64,000 nt of DNA from Trichobilharzia szidati (GCA_944472155.2 OX235279.1:55091564-55155563); one strand, 5' to 3'; shown: positions 51,401 through 58,262, counted from the first letter of the stretch. Numbers and translations are program-made. The notes: generated by a model not told the origin, from the sequence alone.

Positions 51401-52159
51401 TTAAACCTTTTCATTCAGATTTAATTTAAAGTGATAACAAATTCAAGCAATTATTTATTTCCCTTTGAAAGAAAGGGGAAGAGAATAGTAACAAAGTTGT
51501 CAAAACTTTCAATAAGCGTTCAAACTCCCAATGTTATCTAAAATATGATTTTACAAATTTAACTTGTGATTTATGTTAATGAAAGCTAGTACTATTAACG
51601 TTACTGCTTCTTCAAGATTATATTTGACGAACCTTTATTACCTTCGACAAGTAGAAAGTGGTTTCAAACTGGAAAGTACAAAACTACTTTTGTCTATTTG
51701 AAGAGAATAAGTAATAGGCTACAGTAGACAGCGCTAAGTATGTAGAATGCTTCATATAGATTTTTGTTTTTGTCTATTCTTCTAGTTATTTCCTTGAATA
51801 ATGGATTTATTTAAATTCTTCACTTTTATTTCTCTCTTGAAAATGTTAACTAATGCAAACCAGAAAGTAAGACAGTGTCCGATTACGCAATAGCTGCAAG
51901 GTTGAATGCAACACAATTAAACAACTTGATAAAACTAATGGAAGGTGTTAAAGCGGGTAAAGAAATGGAGCTGTTCCTGTTGGGTATGCCATTGGGGGCA
52001 TGGAGCGAGCTATACACTCTATTTCATCGAATATATATTAGTGGGTTTCTGGATAACGTTGAACCAGCTGAAAATTTCCAGTCTTTAAACAAACAACACA
52101 AACAAGAATTCTGGAGAAATCATCTTAATCAACAAGTGAAACGTTATCTTTATTATTAA
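21358..52159 (+). CDS. Prohormone-4 / IDLSRF-like neuropeptide precursor, four exons
   Basis: The joined exons (82, 138, 114 and 296 bases) make 210 codons including the stop. All three introns are phase 1 with GT/AG ends and the frame stays open, which is strong internal support. Residues 1-16 form a signal peptide. Residues 33-71 form one LDL-receptor class A module with six cysteines (33, 41, 47, 54, 60, 71) and the calcium-binding acidic pattern CDGxxDCxDxxDE. Residues 75-112 hold a tryptophan-containing helix. Residues 113-180 end in the block GMPLGAWSELYTLF...GFLDN. As known for the family, prohormone-4 precursors combine a signal peptide, a short IDLSRF-type peptide, one LDLa domain and a C-terminal region ending near GFLD, so I infer a secreted neuropeptide precursor. 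Length fits the family. The odd points are an intron of about 23 kb and a poor IDLSRF match. Introns 1 and 2 are full of retroelements. Possible ATTAAA polyadenylation signals lie near 52304 and 52499. Confidence 0.72.
21590..21645. repeat. AT microsatellite with palindromic centre
   Basis: (AT)n arms surround TATAGGTG-TCACACCTATA, which can extrude as a cruciform. It lies 150 bases into intron 1. Confidence 0.6.
24193..24385 (+). repeat. tRNA-derived SINE B, copy 1
   Basis: The head folds like a tRNA: a seven-pair acceptor stem TGCGTCG/CGACGCA, an A box TAGCACAGCGG and a B box GGTTCGATCCC. A tRNA-unrelated body (CCGATATCTATGGTCGGCC...) and an (AAATC)n tail follow. The central arm GACCATGCACATGGTC is too long for a functional tRNA. 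It would be transcribed by RNA polymerase III. A second copy lies at 37516-37700. No hammerhead core is present. Confidence 0.75.
26660..26885. repeat. Solo PLE terminal repeat (family 2)
   Basis: Ends AACTCCATTATGGATAAG and ATCAATAATGGGGTTA are inverted relative to each other. The interior has TTTTGATAAATCGCAAAGTG and, on the minus strand at 26818-26771, a hammerhead-like motif with helix II GAGCA/TGCTC, a GAAAC box and GTC. Core position 3 is G here (G3-U8 wobble). The outer CTGTGGTACAGC...CACAGTGCCCAAG matches the 50.08-kb copy. No coding part adjoins it. Confidence 0.6.
28126..28218 (-). mobile_element. CR1-like LINE 3' end, split by PLE insertion
   Basis: The segment begins with an (AAT)n tract followed by TTTATTCCAC and TGGAATTTTCAGCG, matching the 3' ends of minus-strand LINE fragments at 45229 and 57481. 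Its continuation lies beyond the PLE at 30998-31680. The (ATT)n tail is the 3' terminus. Confidence 0.65.
28219..28329 (+). repeat. Left PLE terminal repeat (pLTR)
   Basis: It runs from GTTCATAAGACTAATTC to TTCTTTTGAAAATT and is matched base for base, as far as I can read, at 30887-30997. It includes three ATTC repeats and the hammerhead at 28267-28307. The coding frame begins four bases after its end. Confidence 0.9.
28267..28307 (+). ncRNA. Hammerhead ribozyme, left PLE terminal repeat
   Basis: Helix I is GAAC/GTTC and the core is CTGATGA (C3-G8 canonical). One extra T follows, then a minimal helix II GA/TC with an ATTTA loop, GAA, and helix III AAGAG/CTCTT closed by a TT loop. The predicted cleavage is after U17 at 28303. 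The weak helix II is the main doubt. An identical copy lies at 30935-30975. Confidence 0.6.
28333..29050 (+). pseudogene. PLE protein, N-terminal part
   Basis: The ATG at 28333 opens a frame of about 240 codons rich in lysine, arginine and glutamate with helical segments. This is the N-terminal region that precedes RT in PLE proteins. The frame ends at a TGA at 29050 seven bases after an A-run (CTAAAAG at 29041). Reading in the -1 frame from there continues directly into the RT-bearing ORF. A one-base deletion is the simplest explanation; a -1 ribosomal slip on the A-run is possible but unproven. The upstream GTG at 28309 lies within the terminal repeat and is not needed. Confidence 0.8.
29043..30773 (+). 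CDS. PLE reverse transcriptase and GIY-YIG endonuclease
   Basis: The frame is open from about 29043; the first ATG is at 29136 (545 codons from there). Numbered from that ATG, the early RT region MPRLYGLPKVHKPGVPLRPI lies near residues 55-75. RT motif A SLDITSLFTNVPL is near 128-140, motif B GVAMGSPLGPVLADFF near 190-205, and the catalytic YMDD near 226-229. FLDVLL follows near 268. The C-terminal third holds the GIY-YIG domain: CIYQFNCACGASYVGR at about 428-443, then an arginine and REH helix. Fusion of RT to a C-terminal GIY-YIG nuclease defines the endonuclease-positive PLEs. All catalytic residues I can check are present; only the frame break upstream prevents a full-length product. Confidence 0.9.
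   Translation, partial: KRLINDERLIITKPDKGSGVVLLDRNDYIKKMKDILKDTQKFQKLEEKKDFNNKIENELTRRLKKLREEQIISESLYEEIRPTDTYMPRLYGLPKVHKPGVPLRPILDMQNSPYHTLARWLVNILKPLHEKIVKYSVKDVFEFVDKIKDINIKEKTMISLDITSLFTNVPLIETVNYICEQVDKQSINIGIHIEILKELILRCTMNVNFKFDGTLYRQVDGVAMGSPLGPVLADFFLSKLENGPLNNLIRKFSFYCRYMDDTFILCDNASDRTTIITEFNEVHPAMKFTCEEESQDRIAFLDVLLTRKPDGSIKRNLHRRSTWTGQYTHFHSFVPIKYKRNLVKTLSHRVRAICSEEVIKDELNIVYDTLIENGYPDKFIKKHMTKKAEKDDPLSVNKKPLYIRLQFKGDKPSELITKKLRKAVQRTFNAGELHILFSTRPMVLPRLKDEVPRLATSNCIYQFNCACGASYVGRCSRNLIFRAREHIPLWLSKGVVKSINSSILDHLVQTGHKASVDESFSIIYRVPNKLPKSSKHRLLQTAEAIAIRLKQPALCVQKKQVQPLLLPWPSVETINS
30887..30997 (+). repeat. Right PLE terminal repeat (pLTR)
   Basis: This is the direct repeat of 28219-28329. 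It follows about 110 bases of 3' untranslated sequence after the stop at 30773 and carries the second hammerhead at 30935-30975. Confidence 0.9.
30935..30975 (+). ncRNA. Hammerhead ribozyme, right PLE terminal repeat
   Basis: It is the same motif as at 28267-28307. Two same-sense ribozymes flanking the element would release a unit-length RNA from a read-through transcript. Confidence 0.6.
30998..31680 (-). mobile_element. CR1-like LINE, RT C-terminal region
   Basis: The minus-strand frame 31667-31269 encodes 132 residues typical of the thumb and C-terminal part of CR1/jockey-type RTs (KKLRHLGITQSLLIQF, SCVLPIILYCSP, LLKKDHIILRRTLKAVSR). After a frameshift, 31260-31156 continues as YARTTKYKNSTVPYLARVL. 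The 3' untranslated part continues to 30998 and, past the PLE, to 28126. The element is 5'-truncated near 31680. Schistosome CR1-like families include SR1 and Perere; I cannot choose among them. Confidence 0.8.
32063..32325. repeat. Inverted repeat, arms about 97 bp
   Basis: The left arm (32063-32160) and right arm (32230-32325) are near-complementary; both include ATAATTACGATTGTACAGCTTATG or its complement and CACCACTATCTG. The spacer is about 70 bp. The minus-strand arm lies in a 61-codon ORF that may be a mobile-element remnant, but I recognise no family. Confidence 0.65.
33062..33298 (-). CDS. Candidate small secreted protein, 78 aa
   Basis: A complete 78-codon ORF starts with MPLKILLCFWLLLLSLNDN, a strong signal peptide (basic residue at position 4, hydrophobic core 5-15). 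The rest is helical (ALEVLLTDIMTTLQDM) and ends in a lysine-rich tail, with no cysteine after the signal peptide and no transmembrane segment besides it. It lies inside intron 1 of the prohormone-4-like gene on the opposite strand, in sequence without recognisable mobile-element similarity. I do not recognise the family; schistosomes have many short secreted proteins (for example micro-exon gene products), but nothing here ties it to one. It could be a single exon of a larger gene or a chance ORF; the signal peptide makes chance less likely. Confidence 0.35.
   Translation of the reverse strand: MPLKILLCFWLLLLSLNDNVHHLLLSIQKYSYIFYTYPGALEVLLTDIMTTLQDMHPQFYEILDAFLKFKTEKVKLSS
35930..36860 (+). 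mobile_element. RTE-clade LINE 3' fragment, decayed
   Basis: The segment resembles 8640-9240 (shared GATGAT...C.TAATTGTGGTGGACTGG and TCGTTTCAACTAC.GGC.GAA..G.TGA.GATGTTA). In broken frames it shows the RT C-terminal landmarks of RTE elements: an ISTTG-like segment, KARQTFTILN, then an arginine/tryptophan-rich end near 36590-36660. The 5' part is missing. It sits between intron-1 sequence and a PLE fragment. Confidence 0.7.
36900..37515 (-). mobile_element. PLE fragment with GIY-YIG domain
   Basis: Read on the minus strand from 37515, the frame gives LKDPIKMMDKNNLIYKISCA, DCLTKYVGQTSRSLKIRVNE and an ITES tail, ending at 37109. This is a GIY-YIG endonuclease with the catalytic-region arginine and glutamate retained. 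RT is absent: the copy is truncated 5', where SINE B is inserted. The 3' flank (37108-36900) contains the terminal-repeat hammerhead at 37000-36960. Confidence 0.85.
36960..37000 (-). ncRNA. Hammerhead-like motif with G3-C8 core
   Basis: Helix I is TGGT/ACCA. The core is GTGAACA, keeping U4, G5, A6 and A9 but with G3 and C8 exchanged relative to the usual C3-G8. An extra C follows, then helix II GGGCA/TGCTC, GAAA, and a loopless helix III AT/AT. The expected cleavage follows U17. The related copy at 9249-9289 also has G3 and C8. Confidence 0.5.
37516..37700 (+). repeat. tRNA-derived SINE B, copy 2
   Basis: This copy has the same head, body and tail as copy 1, with a few substitutions (GACGCA to GACACA at the acceptor end, GAATTTGGG to CAAAATGTGGG). 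It was inserted immediately at the 5' end of the minus-strand PLE fragment ending at 37515, so it is younger than that PLE piece. Confidence 0.75.
39395..40325 (-). mobile_element. PLE fragment (family 3), decayed
   Basis: Minus-strand reading gives a decayed GIY-YIG segment near 39960-39850 (NTIYKIN, HYIGQSGRLLRIRKQEHKLA) and a tail at 39803-39603. The 3' end (39500-39395) has the CAGCTCAGC and GAAAGCTCCGCAATTAA block shared with 13.4 kb. The hammerhead-like core at 39488-39445 is CTGTAGA (A6 lost) with a good helix II. The upstream part toward 40325 is unreadable coding sequence, and a SINE A copy is inserted at its edge. Confidence 0.65.
40326..40712 (-). repeat. Hammerhead SINE A, copy at 40.3 kb
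   Basis: The copy is about 390 bp and nearly identical to 52832-53217. On the minus strand it has a decayed tRNA-like head (B box region TCCTTGGTCCGAGATTC), then CTGATGA, a GCTC/GGGC helix II, AAAAC (G12 changed to A), the triplet GTC, and CCCAGGTCTTCCAATGG. The G12 change should abolish cleavage. The 66-codon ORF here is incidental. Confidence 0.75.
41437..41700. repeat. Unclassified retroelement-like repeat
   Basis: The start (TTCGAGTTCCCAGTGGAACATAGTGCTT) matches the RTE 3' end at 60065 in the same orientation; the minus strand would read ALCSTGNSKE. The rest (GGTGGAGTTGCTACCC... to ...CAACGCACC) is G+C-rich and unlike the surroundings, but I recognise no coding. It may be the untranslated end of another LINE family or a passenger sequence. 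Confidence 0.45.
44533..44670 (+). CDS. Prohormone-4-like exon 2: LDL-receptor class A module
   Basis: The exon follows the acceptor ...TTTAGTTGCAG and stops before the donor GTACGT at 44671. It enters and leaves in phase 1. It encodes all six cysteines of an LDLa domain with the CDGEPDCPDLYDED calcium-binding segment, so it is a one-exon, one-domain cassette as is common for LDLa modules. Confidence 0.85.
45229..45642 (-). mobile_element. CR1-like LINE 3' end
   Basis: The minus strand at 45635-45535 reads YKNSTIPYLAQLLCDE...INLLRHSNK then stop, homologous to the end of the RT at 31.2 kb. The 3' untranslated part with GGAATAAAGC and an (ATT)n tail reaches 45229. It abuts the tandem duplication in intron 2. 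The 123-codon ORF spanning it is incidental. Confidence 0.75.
45643..46095 (-). repeat. SINE A in duplication unit 1
   Basis: The minus strand has the complete element: a 5' region, a tRNA-like head with B box GGTTCGAATCCC, and the hammerhead region CCGATGA...TTAAAC. U4 is changed to C and G12 to T, so the ribozyme is dead. The repeat of it is at 47858-48310. Confidence 0.8.
46950..47560 (+). repeat. SINE A pair in duplication unit 1
   Basis: A 5'-truncated copy (46950-47150, starting inside the tRNA-like head) is followed directly by a full copy (47151-47560), head to tail. Both have CCGATGA in place of CTGATGA. The same pair recurs at 49165-49775. Confidence 0.8.
47575..47845. repeat. Palindromic pair of PLE terminal repeats
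   Basis: Arms of about 103 bp (47581-47675 and 47738-47838) mirror each other, including a shared ATATATATGATTTTATTTTG. Each holds a family 2 hammerhead-like motif (47632-47678 minus, 47734-47781 plus) with helix II GAGCA/TGCTC in the first, but AAAA in place of GAAA. The duplicated copy is 49790-50095, whose right arm is different. Confidence 0.75.
47858..48310 (-). repeat. SINE A in duplication unit 2
   Basis: This is the copy of 45643-46095 at offset 2215. With 47151-47560 it forms arms of an inverted repeat around the palindrome, so the whole fold-back spans about 47110-48305. Confidence 0.8.
49165..49775 (+). repeat. SINE A pair in duplication unit 2
   Basis: This is the copy of 46950-47560 at offset 2215, with the same truncation point and the same dead hammerhead cores. 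Confidence 0.8.
49790..50095. repeat. PLE terminal repeats closing the duplication
   Basis: The left arm equals that of 47575. The right arm (49949-50095) instead carries the family-typical TTAATATTACTGTGTAACACTGTGTG and the full end CTACAGTGCCCAAG, as at 12.1 and 26.8 kb. It therefore looks like the original copy, from which the unit 1 version was altered. Confidence 0.7.
50344..50457 (+). CDS. Prohormone-4-like exon 3
   Basis: A T-rich tract (TCTGTTTCTCTGTCAG) precedes the exon and the donor is GTAAGG at 50458; it is phase 1 on both sides. It encodes residues 74-112, including HRYQSWLIPRFLGRGTPEEL. This matches the position of the conserved segment after the LDLa domain in prohormone-4 proteins, where a hydrophobic W/L-rich helix precedes a glycine-rich turn. 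It lies about 270 bases downstream of the tandem duplication. Confidence 0.8.
50458..51863 (+). other. Intron 3 of the prohormone-4-like gene
   Basis: A 1.4-kb intron with donor GTAAGG and an acceptor ending AACCAG, AT-rich, without recognisable repeats. The 97-codon frame that starts in exon 3 at 50422 is in another frame and incidental. Confidence 0.7.
51864..52159 (+). CDS. Prohormone-4-like exon 4, terminal
   Basis: The acceptor is ...AACCAG at 51863; the first two bases AA complete a GAA codon with the G left by exon 3. The exon encodes 97 residues and ends with TAA. It contains an amphipathic helix (ARLNATQLNNLIKLMEGV) and the family block GMPLGAWSELYTLFHRIYIS followed by GFLDN. A hydrophilic tail of about 30 residues follows, longer than I would expect for arthropod members. 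Codon use is normal with no frameshift. Confidence 0.82.
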
Positions 52160-52831
52160 TACTTCTGAAAAGATTTCAGTTTGTGTTCTCGTCTTTACAC
52201 ATCCTATACTAATTTACACATCTCATATGAAGCGCACGCAATAATACAGTAATTATGGCGGAAATTACAAAATGCACTTATCTGTGTTATATCAATATTT
52301 ATTAAACTGATTTTATTTACAATAGTAAAAATATTGCATGGATTTTGTTTGTCTTTCTAATTATTTCTCTGAACAATTGTTGCGTACCAAACAGTAATAA
52401 TTATAACAATAACAATTATAACAATAATTTATCAAGTACAGCTGCGTGTACAACAATATTTTATGCCCATCTGTATTTAATCATGTAGTATTTATTTATT
52501 AAAGGAGATAAATAGGTTCAACAAGTCAATTGATATATTCTAGTTGATTTAGATCAATTTATCTTTTAGCACAAAAGAGAAAAATTGTCACTTTGATTGC
52601 TTAAACTCTGGATCTAAACAACTTTGATGAAAAGCGTGAGTCCTTAGCAGACTGTTGTTACGAACACTTATACGTTTTACGAGATGAATTCATCAACTGT
52701 TGCTTACAATGTAGTTGGTTTCTCCAGCCACCCAGTTAGAATGTTAATTAAGATTGGAAGTGCTTTGACATCATATTCAGTCTGAAGTAATTTAGTATAA
52801 ATTACTTACATTTACGATGACACTTTTAAAA

Positions 52832-53217
52832 AGTATTGGTTTTGTAGGGATTGTGTTTGCTTGGTTGGAGGATTTCATCATGAGCTGACATCGGTTAGAG
52901 AACCATTGGAAGACCTGGGAATACTGGAGAGCTGTTTTGCCCTAGTTTGGAGCACTTCATCAGTACGCACTCACAGAATCTCGGACCAAGGATCTTCTGG
53001 TTACAAGGCGAGCTCACAGATCGTTAAGCTAGTGGGACCCAATCCAACGGCCTGTGAATTCTAACTTCTACCAATTGATGACATAGCGCGACCACTAGTC
53101 AATGTCTTCTTCGATGAGTTACTGCCTCATTTTCAACCTGTTGTACCCTACTGATTACGACTTTCCGCTAGAAGGCCAGGTTAACTGCCTGAATAGGGTC
53201 AGTAGCTAGTAAGCATC
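52832..53217 (-). repeat. Hammerhead SINE A, copy at 52.8 kb
   Basis: It is almost identical to the 40.3-kb copy over its full length, including an AGTATTGGTTTT..TAGGGATTG edge, so the two may stem from a segmental duplication as well as from transposition. It has the same G12-to-A defect in the hammerhead. Confidence 0.75.
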
Positions 53218-53224
53218 AGATCGA

Positions 53225-53320
53225 TTATCAAATATTAGTTTGTAGCTGTCCACTACTCCCAGGTTTTCCAGTTCTTCTCTAACCGATGTCATCTCATAAT
53301 GAAATCGTCCAACCTTAAAG
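53225..53320 (+). repeat. SINE A 3' fragment
   Basis: The piece AGCTGTCCACTACTCCCAGG through GAAATCGTCCAACC is the 3' third of SINE A on the plus strand, immediately after and opposite to the 52.8-kb copy. Together they form an inverted pair. Confidence 0.65.
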
Positions 53321-53924
53321 AAGGACAATTATTTAACCAAAAATCTTTATTTTTGATGTTCAGTTAGTGTAGTGGATAATTTTTCTCTGTGACAAGATCC
53401 TAGCAAGACTGGAAGTTTAACATTTGTAGGTGGATATCTGGTCATTTTACCAACTATATCACATAAAAGCACACATGCTTTCAAACCTGTATGGTTTCAT
53501 AAATTCTTTACGTAAAGTTTAAAAATAATTACTTGCAATGATATTTGGACAGCTTAAAAATAATAATTACCGACTGTGTTAAATTTCATGGAATCGCTGA
53601 CTTGGAAAGCATACCGAATTCTAGAAATTTCTCTGTTGAAATTCACTTTTTCCTACTGTCTATGGTCAACATAGTGCTGAATGCTTTGAAGCGTCCAATT
53701 ATGTTATGTTTATGAAAATGGTTAGCATTTCGGTGTTTTTCCAAATGATAACGAAATGCTCAAGGCTCTTAGAATGAAAAATACATTGCAACAATAGGTG
53801 TTCAAGAAGCATTTATCCTAACAACAATTGAGTAAAGTATAAGGAAAAGTTTCCAAGTGTTTTTTGTGTAGATTTAACTGGTTTCCAGTAAGATAATAAA
53901 CTGACATCAATTACAGAGATATTG

Positions 53925-54090
53925 GAAACTAAGGATAATTGGACAGCTGTTTTGTACTAGTCTGAGACATCTTAGCATTGCTCATTGATCACCGCATTGA
54001 AGATCGATCCTAGGGCCTTCAGTCTACGAGGCCAGGTCATCAAACATTCAGTGGCTGGGATGTGATTCAACGACACATGGATTCTTTAGA
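53925..54090 (-). repeat. SINE A relic
   Basis: The minus strand retains the order tRNA-like head (CAGCCACTGAATG), hammerhead region (GATG..CTCAGACTAGTACAAAACAGCTGTCC) and 3' part with many substitutions. It is an older copy. Confidence 0.55.
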
Positions 54091-54959
54091 TACAGCACAA
54101 GCGAAATATCCATCCTCAGAATACATTATCAGTTCCCAAGTAAGTACGCGTAAAGTTGCATAGATCTATAAATGCATATCAAATAAAACTTCCTTTATCT
54201 CTCTGAAAACGTTAATAGAAGTAAATATACATTAGAAAATTTGATTTTAGAATAAGAGCTTAACTTTTTTTAAGACCAATACAAGTAAAAATATGAAAAA
54301 TTCTTACTTCAAATTTAAATCTTGCTACTTTCACTTTAGAATGTATGAACACGAATATTCTTTTTGTTTGCTAAAGAATAGATGAAATTCGTATTTTGCA
54401 TTGCGCTTTACGTAAAGGTGATTTAAGTTATTCTTGTCATGCTGATTAGTCTTACCAATGCTTAGCTAGCATGAATTAAATAGAAAAATAGCAATAAAAA
54501 CAACAATAATTAATAACTTTTCCCCTAGTCCACAAGCGTGAACAAAGAAAGAAAACATAAGCAAAGCTTCCTTTTAAATTAATTATTTTCTAGTTTCTCC
54601 ATAAAGCGTAGAATTAAAATTATTATAGGCAGACGTGCAAAATATGCAACACACATCTACCTATATAGCTGACAGATATGTATGAATACATAAAGGTGAT
54701 AAAATGGATTTAGAAAAATCAAGATTAATAAAGCAAGTGAACTGATGAAAATTGTTAATACATCGGCAATTTCGAAGACTTGAACAAATGTTCTGAAGAA
54801 AATTAATAAAGTTCAGTAGAGGTGGGAAATCATGACACTTAAAATCGAATAATTAATTAATGGCAAATAAATCACAGTGGGGAAAAAGCCTGTCTTCACT
54901 CAACTTGATTTTAAAAGTGATAATATTGCAGGAATAATAAATAGAGGATTAAACATTTC

Positions 54960-55380
54960 ACTAAACAGAGCCTATTCTACAGCTGAGTTGTTCGGATAAC
55001 ATGGTCTTTGGTGCAGTCAAAGAATTACAGAAACGCATCCCTTACTTTAACTTCAACTTCGTAAATAAATTTAAAAATGTCTGCAGCAGCAGTTACATTG
55101 GTAGAACAGAAAGGTGGGCACACTTCAAAATTTCTGAACATGTAACAAAAAGCCTACGTTTCCGATGGGGAACAAATGCTTTCAACAGTGCTTTTGCCAG
55201 GCATCTTCTTAACACGGATAATTAGGTGGACGTTGCAAGGTGGTTAAAAATTAGCAGTAAGCAAAGGAGTTCGGTTCTTCTTAAGTTTGCGGAAGCAATC
55301 TCTATCAAGCACATTATACCTGATTCGATTGTTCAGAAGGTGGTGGTTATCAGTCTTTCCTGGCTCTGGTAACTGAATGT
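54960..55380 (+). mobile_element. PLE relic, GIY-YIG and C-terminus
   Basis: A 74-codon frame (55001-55225) contains SSYIGRTERWAHFKISEHVT, matching SYVGRCSRNLIFRAREHIP of the intact PLE. After its stop, 55229-55375 reads SSVLLKFAEAISI, matching HRLLQTAEAIAI. It is the same lineage as the 28.2-kb element but old and truncated. Confidence 0.7.
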
Positions 55381-57480
55381 TTTTATCCCCTCTTTCATTT
55401 GATTACGTAAAGCCGAAAAATTCCATTGTGTAAGATTATTATAGTTTGGGATAAATTGATTGTTATTGCTACCATTATATGCACATACTGATTTTCTGTT
55501 TGAAAATAAACTGTCTCTGCAAGTATGTTAAAAAATATTTTTGAACATAAACTAAATGCCTTTGGATTGTTTGGGCAGGTGATGAGAAGCCTACGAAATA
55601 AATGATGCTACCATTTTATTCCGTACTTTCAAACGTTTAGGTAACTAATTCAAGCTCGATGGATTTTCTAAGTATTGGTAAAGACTGGTGCTTGCTGTAG
55701 ACTGTTAAATCTGAAATTGTTATCCTATAGGAGGAAAATCATCGTGTACCAGAAATTGACTATATTCTGACAAATCTTTATTTCTGCACCAGTGTAAAGA
55801 ATTTTGTTCTCGATAAATTTTAAAATGTTGCAGAATGTCTGCAGGCCACTTTCTGAGCTTTCGTGATCAGATGATTTATTTTTAGGTTATAGCAGTCAAA
55901 CTCGTGTGTAGGATAACGGTTGAACGAAGAACGTTTTATACAGTCTGCTGTAAAAATGGCCAATAATAAGTTTCGTGTCATGTACTACTAATGGATAGTT
56001 ATGAGTAGTTGAATATCACTCACAACGACCAGTATCGCCCACAAGCCTGTCTCACTTGGTTGAAGCTAAGCTTGTCAGCAGTGTACTTTATTGGACAGAG
56101 ATAAGAGAGCAGAACCAGTGTATTCTACAAACCAATCCGTGAACTCGAATTTCGAATTGGGTTCAATAATTATTCGTGGTTTTGATCCTCACATCTCAGT
56201 GATGTTTAACACATGAAACCACTGCTTTATACATTAGAATACAGTGTTTCACCTTAAGTCAACTGCGCTACATTGGCATTTCAAATAGAGAGTCACAGAG
56301 GTGAAACAAACTTTTGAAAAGGATGATTTATATCCAGTTTACCTTTGTATTCTGCTGTTTAAATTTAGAAGACATTATGTTAACACAACTATGAATTTCG
56401 ATAAGATTTAAGAAAACTCAACAAAAAGCAGCAACACACACATACTTATTTTATTGCTAAAAACTGTATGGGAATAGCGTGGTAACCACATCAGTATTCA
56501 GCAGAATCGAATTCACATTAGGCATGTAAGTTTAACTTGGTTAAATCAGTTAAATTTAGTGTGATAAAATTGCCTTCATGATTGTTTTTCATTCTTTTTA
56601 AAGATCTCAACAAATCTTAAGATTCAACGCTCAGGAATTTTAAATCGTAAAAAAACCACAATGAAGTTCAATATATATATATATATTCTATACTGCCGGC
56701 GAATATACTACAAGGGAAAATATGGACTTGAGTTTGCTAGGTTTAAAATCACTATTCAAACTTTGCAGGACTAAATCCATTCACTGCTAGCACTGGTTAA
56801 CTATTCAGTGATGATTGTCAAATGGCACACAATCAACTTCTAATAGTGGATATCATTAAGTGTGACTGTTTTGTTGTTTATTTAATTAGTAACCTTGGTG
56901 ATGTATACGCATTCACAGAACCATTTTTTGCCTTTATATAACTTGAGTTCACTTTTTTGTCTTACAGGTCATTTTCTAAGTCTAAGTCACATAAAATCAT
57001 TTGGTCATTAATATTGCTGTTTACACAAAATTTCTAACAATACGGAATGAATGCATCAAAAAATCTAATAACCTAATATGAACATCTTCCAAAATATGTT
57101 CACTGTTCCTCACGCAATTTTATTATAAACTCTTTATTTCGCACACCTCTGTTTTCTGATTAAAGAATATATTTAACTCATCTAAGAGTTCCACTGTAGA
57201 CTTGTACACATATATATTGGTGCCAATGAAAAAATATGTGAAGACTACATAAAGTATTCTTTGTCTGAACGCCGTATAAATTACTTTCAGAAAATATGTA
57301 TACTCCTAATATACTTTGTTTACTTGTTAGTCTGCAGATAAATACTAATAACACCGATGAACAGGAGAAAACTCTCATCTTTTACCTTTCTGAATTTATT
57401 GGAAATGTTTCCCGTATTTGTTTTAAGTTAATAATTGTTCAGATGTGACTGAAAGTTTAATAAAAGGCAAAGTATCATTC
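55381..57480. other. No supportable gene
   Basis: AT-rich sequence 3' of the PLE relic, with one (AT)n run and short random frames only. Confidence 0.4.
56671..56685. repeat. (AT)n microsatellite
   Basis: A simple AT run; similar runs occur at about 654-664, 14247-14265, 16128-16143 and 45625-45636, several at the borders of mobile-element fragments. Confidence 0.7.
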
Positions 57481-57640
57481 AATAATAATAACAGCTTTAT
57501 TCCAAACAGTGCTTTTGAAACAATGTGAAATTTTCAGCATGCAGTACAATATTGCATCTTATTTACTCTTATCATTAGATAGAGCGAGGTGAAATAATTA
57601 AGAAGATATTTACATCAATAATAATGTGAATAAGAATATG
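57481..57640 (-). mobile_element. CR1-like LINE 3' end fragment
   Basis: It opens with (AAT)n and AACAGCTTTATTCCAAACAGTG, as at 45232, then GAAATTTTCAGCATGCAGTACAATATTGCATCT. It contains only 3' untranslated sequence. Confidence 0.6.
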
Positions 57641-57740
57641 AATGTAAAATTAAAATTTAGATGGAAATGTTAAAAACAGTATGTCAATGAAAGACAGAAC
57701 AAAAACGGCCATTTACTTAATGTTTCACAGCTATTTTGGA

Positions 57741-57786
57741 GTCCAGGATGACCAATACGTCCTGTTTGGGACTCATCAGCAGGATA
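57741..57786 (-). ncRNA. SMalpha-type hammerhead relic
   Basis: The minus strand reads CTGATGA, then GTCCCAAACAGGAC (a perfect helix II), then GTATT where GAAAC is expected, and GGTCATCCTGGAC. The second core box is lost. It lies upstream of and antisense to the gag relic, possibly in a former LTR. Confidence 0.55.
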
Positions 57787-57959
57787 TGTCTACATTCCCA
57801 GTGATTAATGGTATTCCTCCTGAGAATCAAAACCATCAAATCCATCGTTTTGAACGTCAAAGCACTGTCCAACAGACCAACTTCTTCTAAAATGAATCGA
57901 CGTTAGTTCTCAGAAATCGTTCAAGCGTCCATACTAGCGGGTGGTACAATATAAAAATT

Positions 57960-58262
57960 GCGACAGGTGTGCTTCATTCATCGAGGTCGAACAGATTACT
58001 TGAAAAACAAATGAAAACTGTCGAGATGCTTACCCACTCGAAAACTTCTAGTTTTGAGTCAGCCATGGGTACTGCGGTTGTAACAGCCCATTCGGTAGAT
58101 GGAATTGTTAACAACATTACTGAATTTCACTATGATCCTGATGTGAATATTACACTTGATAATTGGTTCAGGCATTATGAAAAAACTTCAAAATAGATTT
58201 TGCTAGCCAAGATGCATCACCAACTTCAAAAATTGGGTCAGTTTGAGTGTGACCTATATTGA
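57960..58262 (+). pseudogene. Gypsy-type LTR retrotransposon gag relic
   Basis: The 75-codon frame (57969-58196) ends in FHYDPDVNITLDNWFRHYE, the motif found near the start of gag in many invertebrate Gypsy elements ((F/Y)xYDPxxxxTFxxWFxRYE). After a frame change, AKMHHQLQKLGQFE continues the gag pattern to about 58262. No protease, RT or second LTR follows. The open frame just upstream (57681-57890) is of unknown meaning. Confidence 0.6.
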
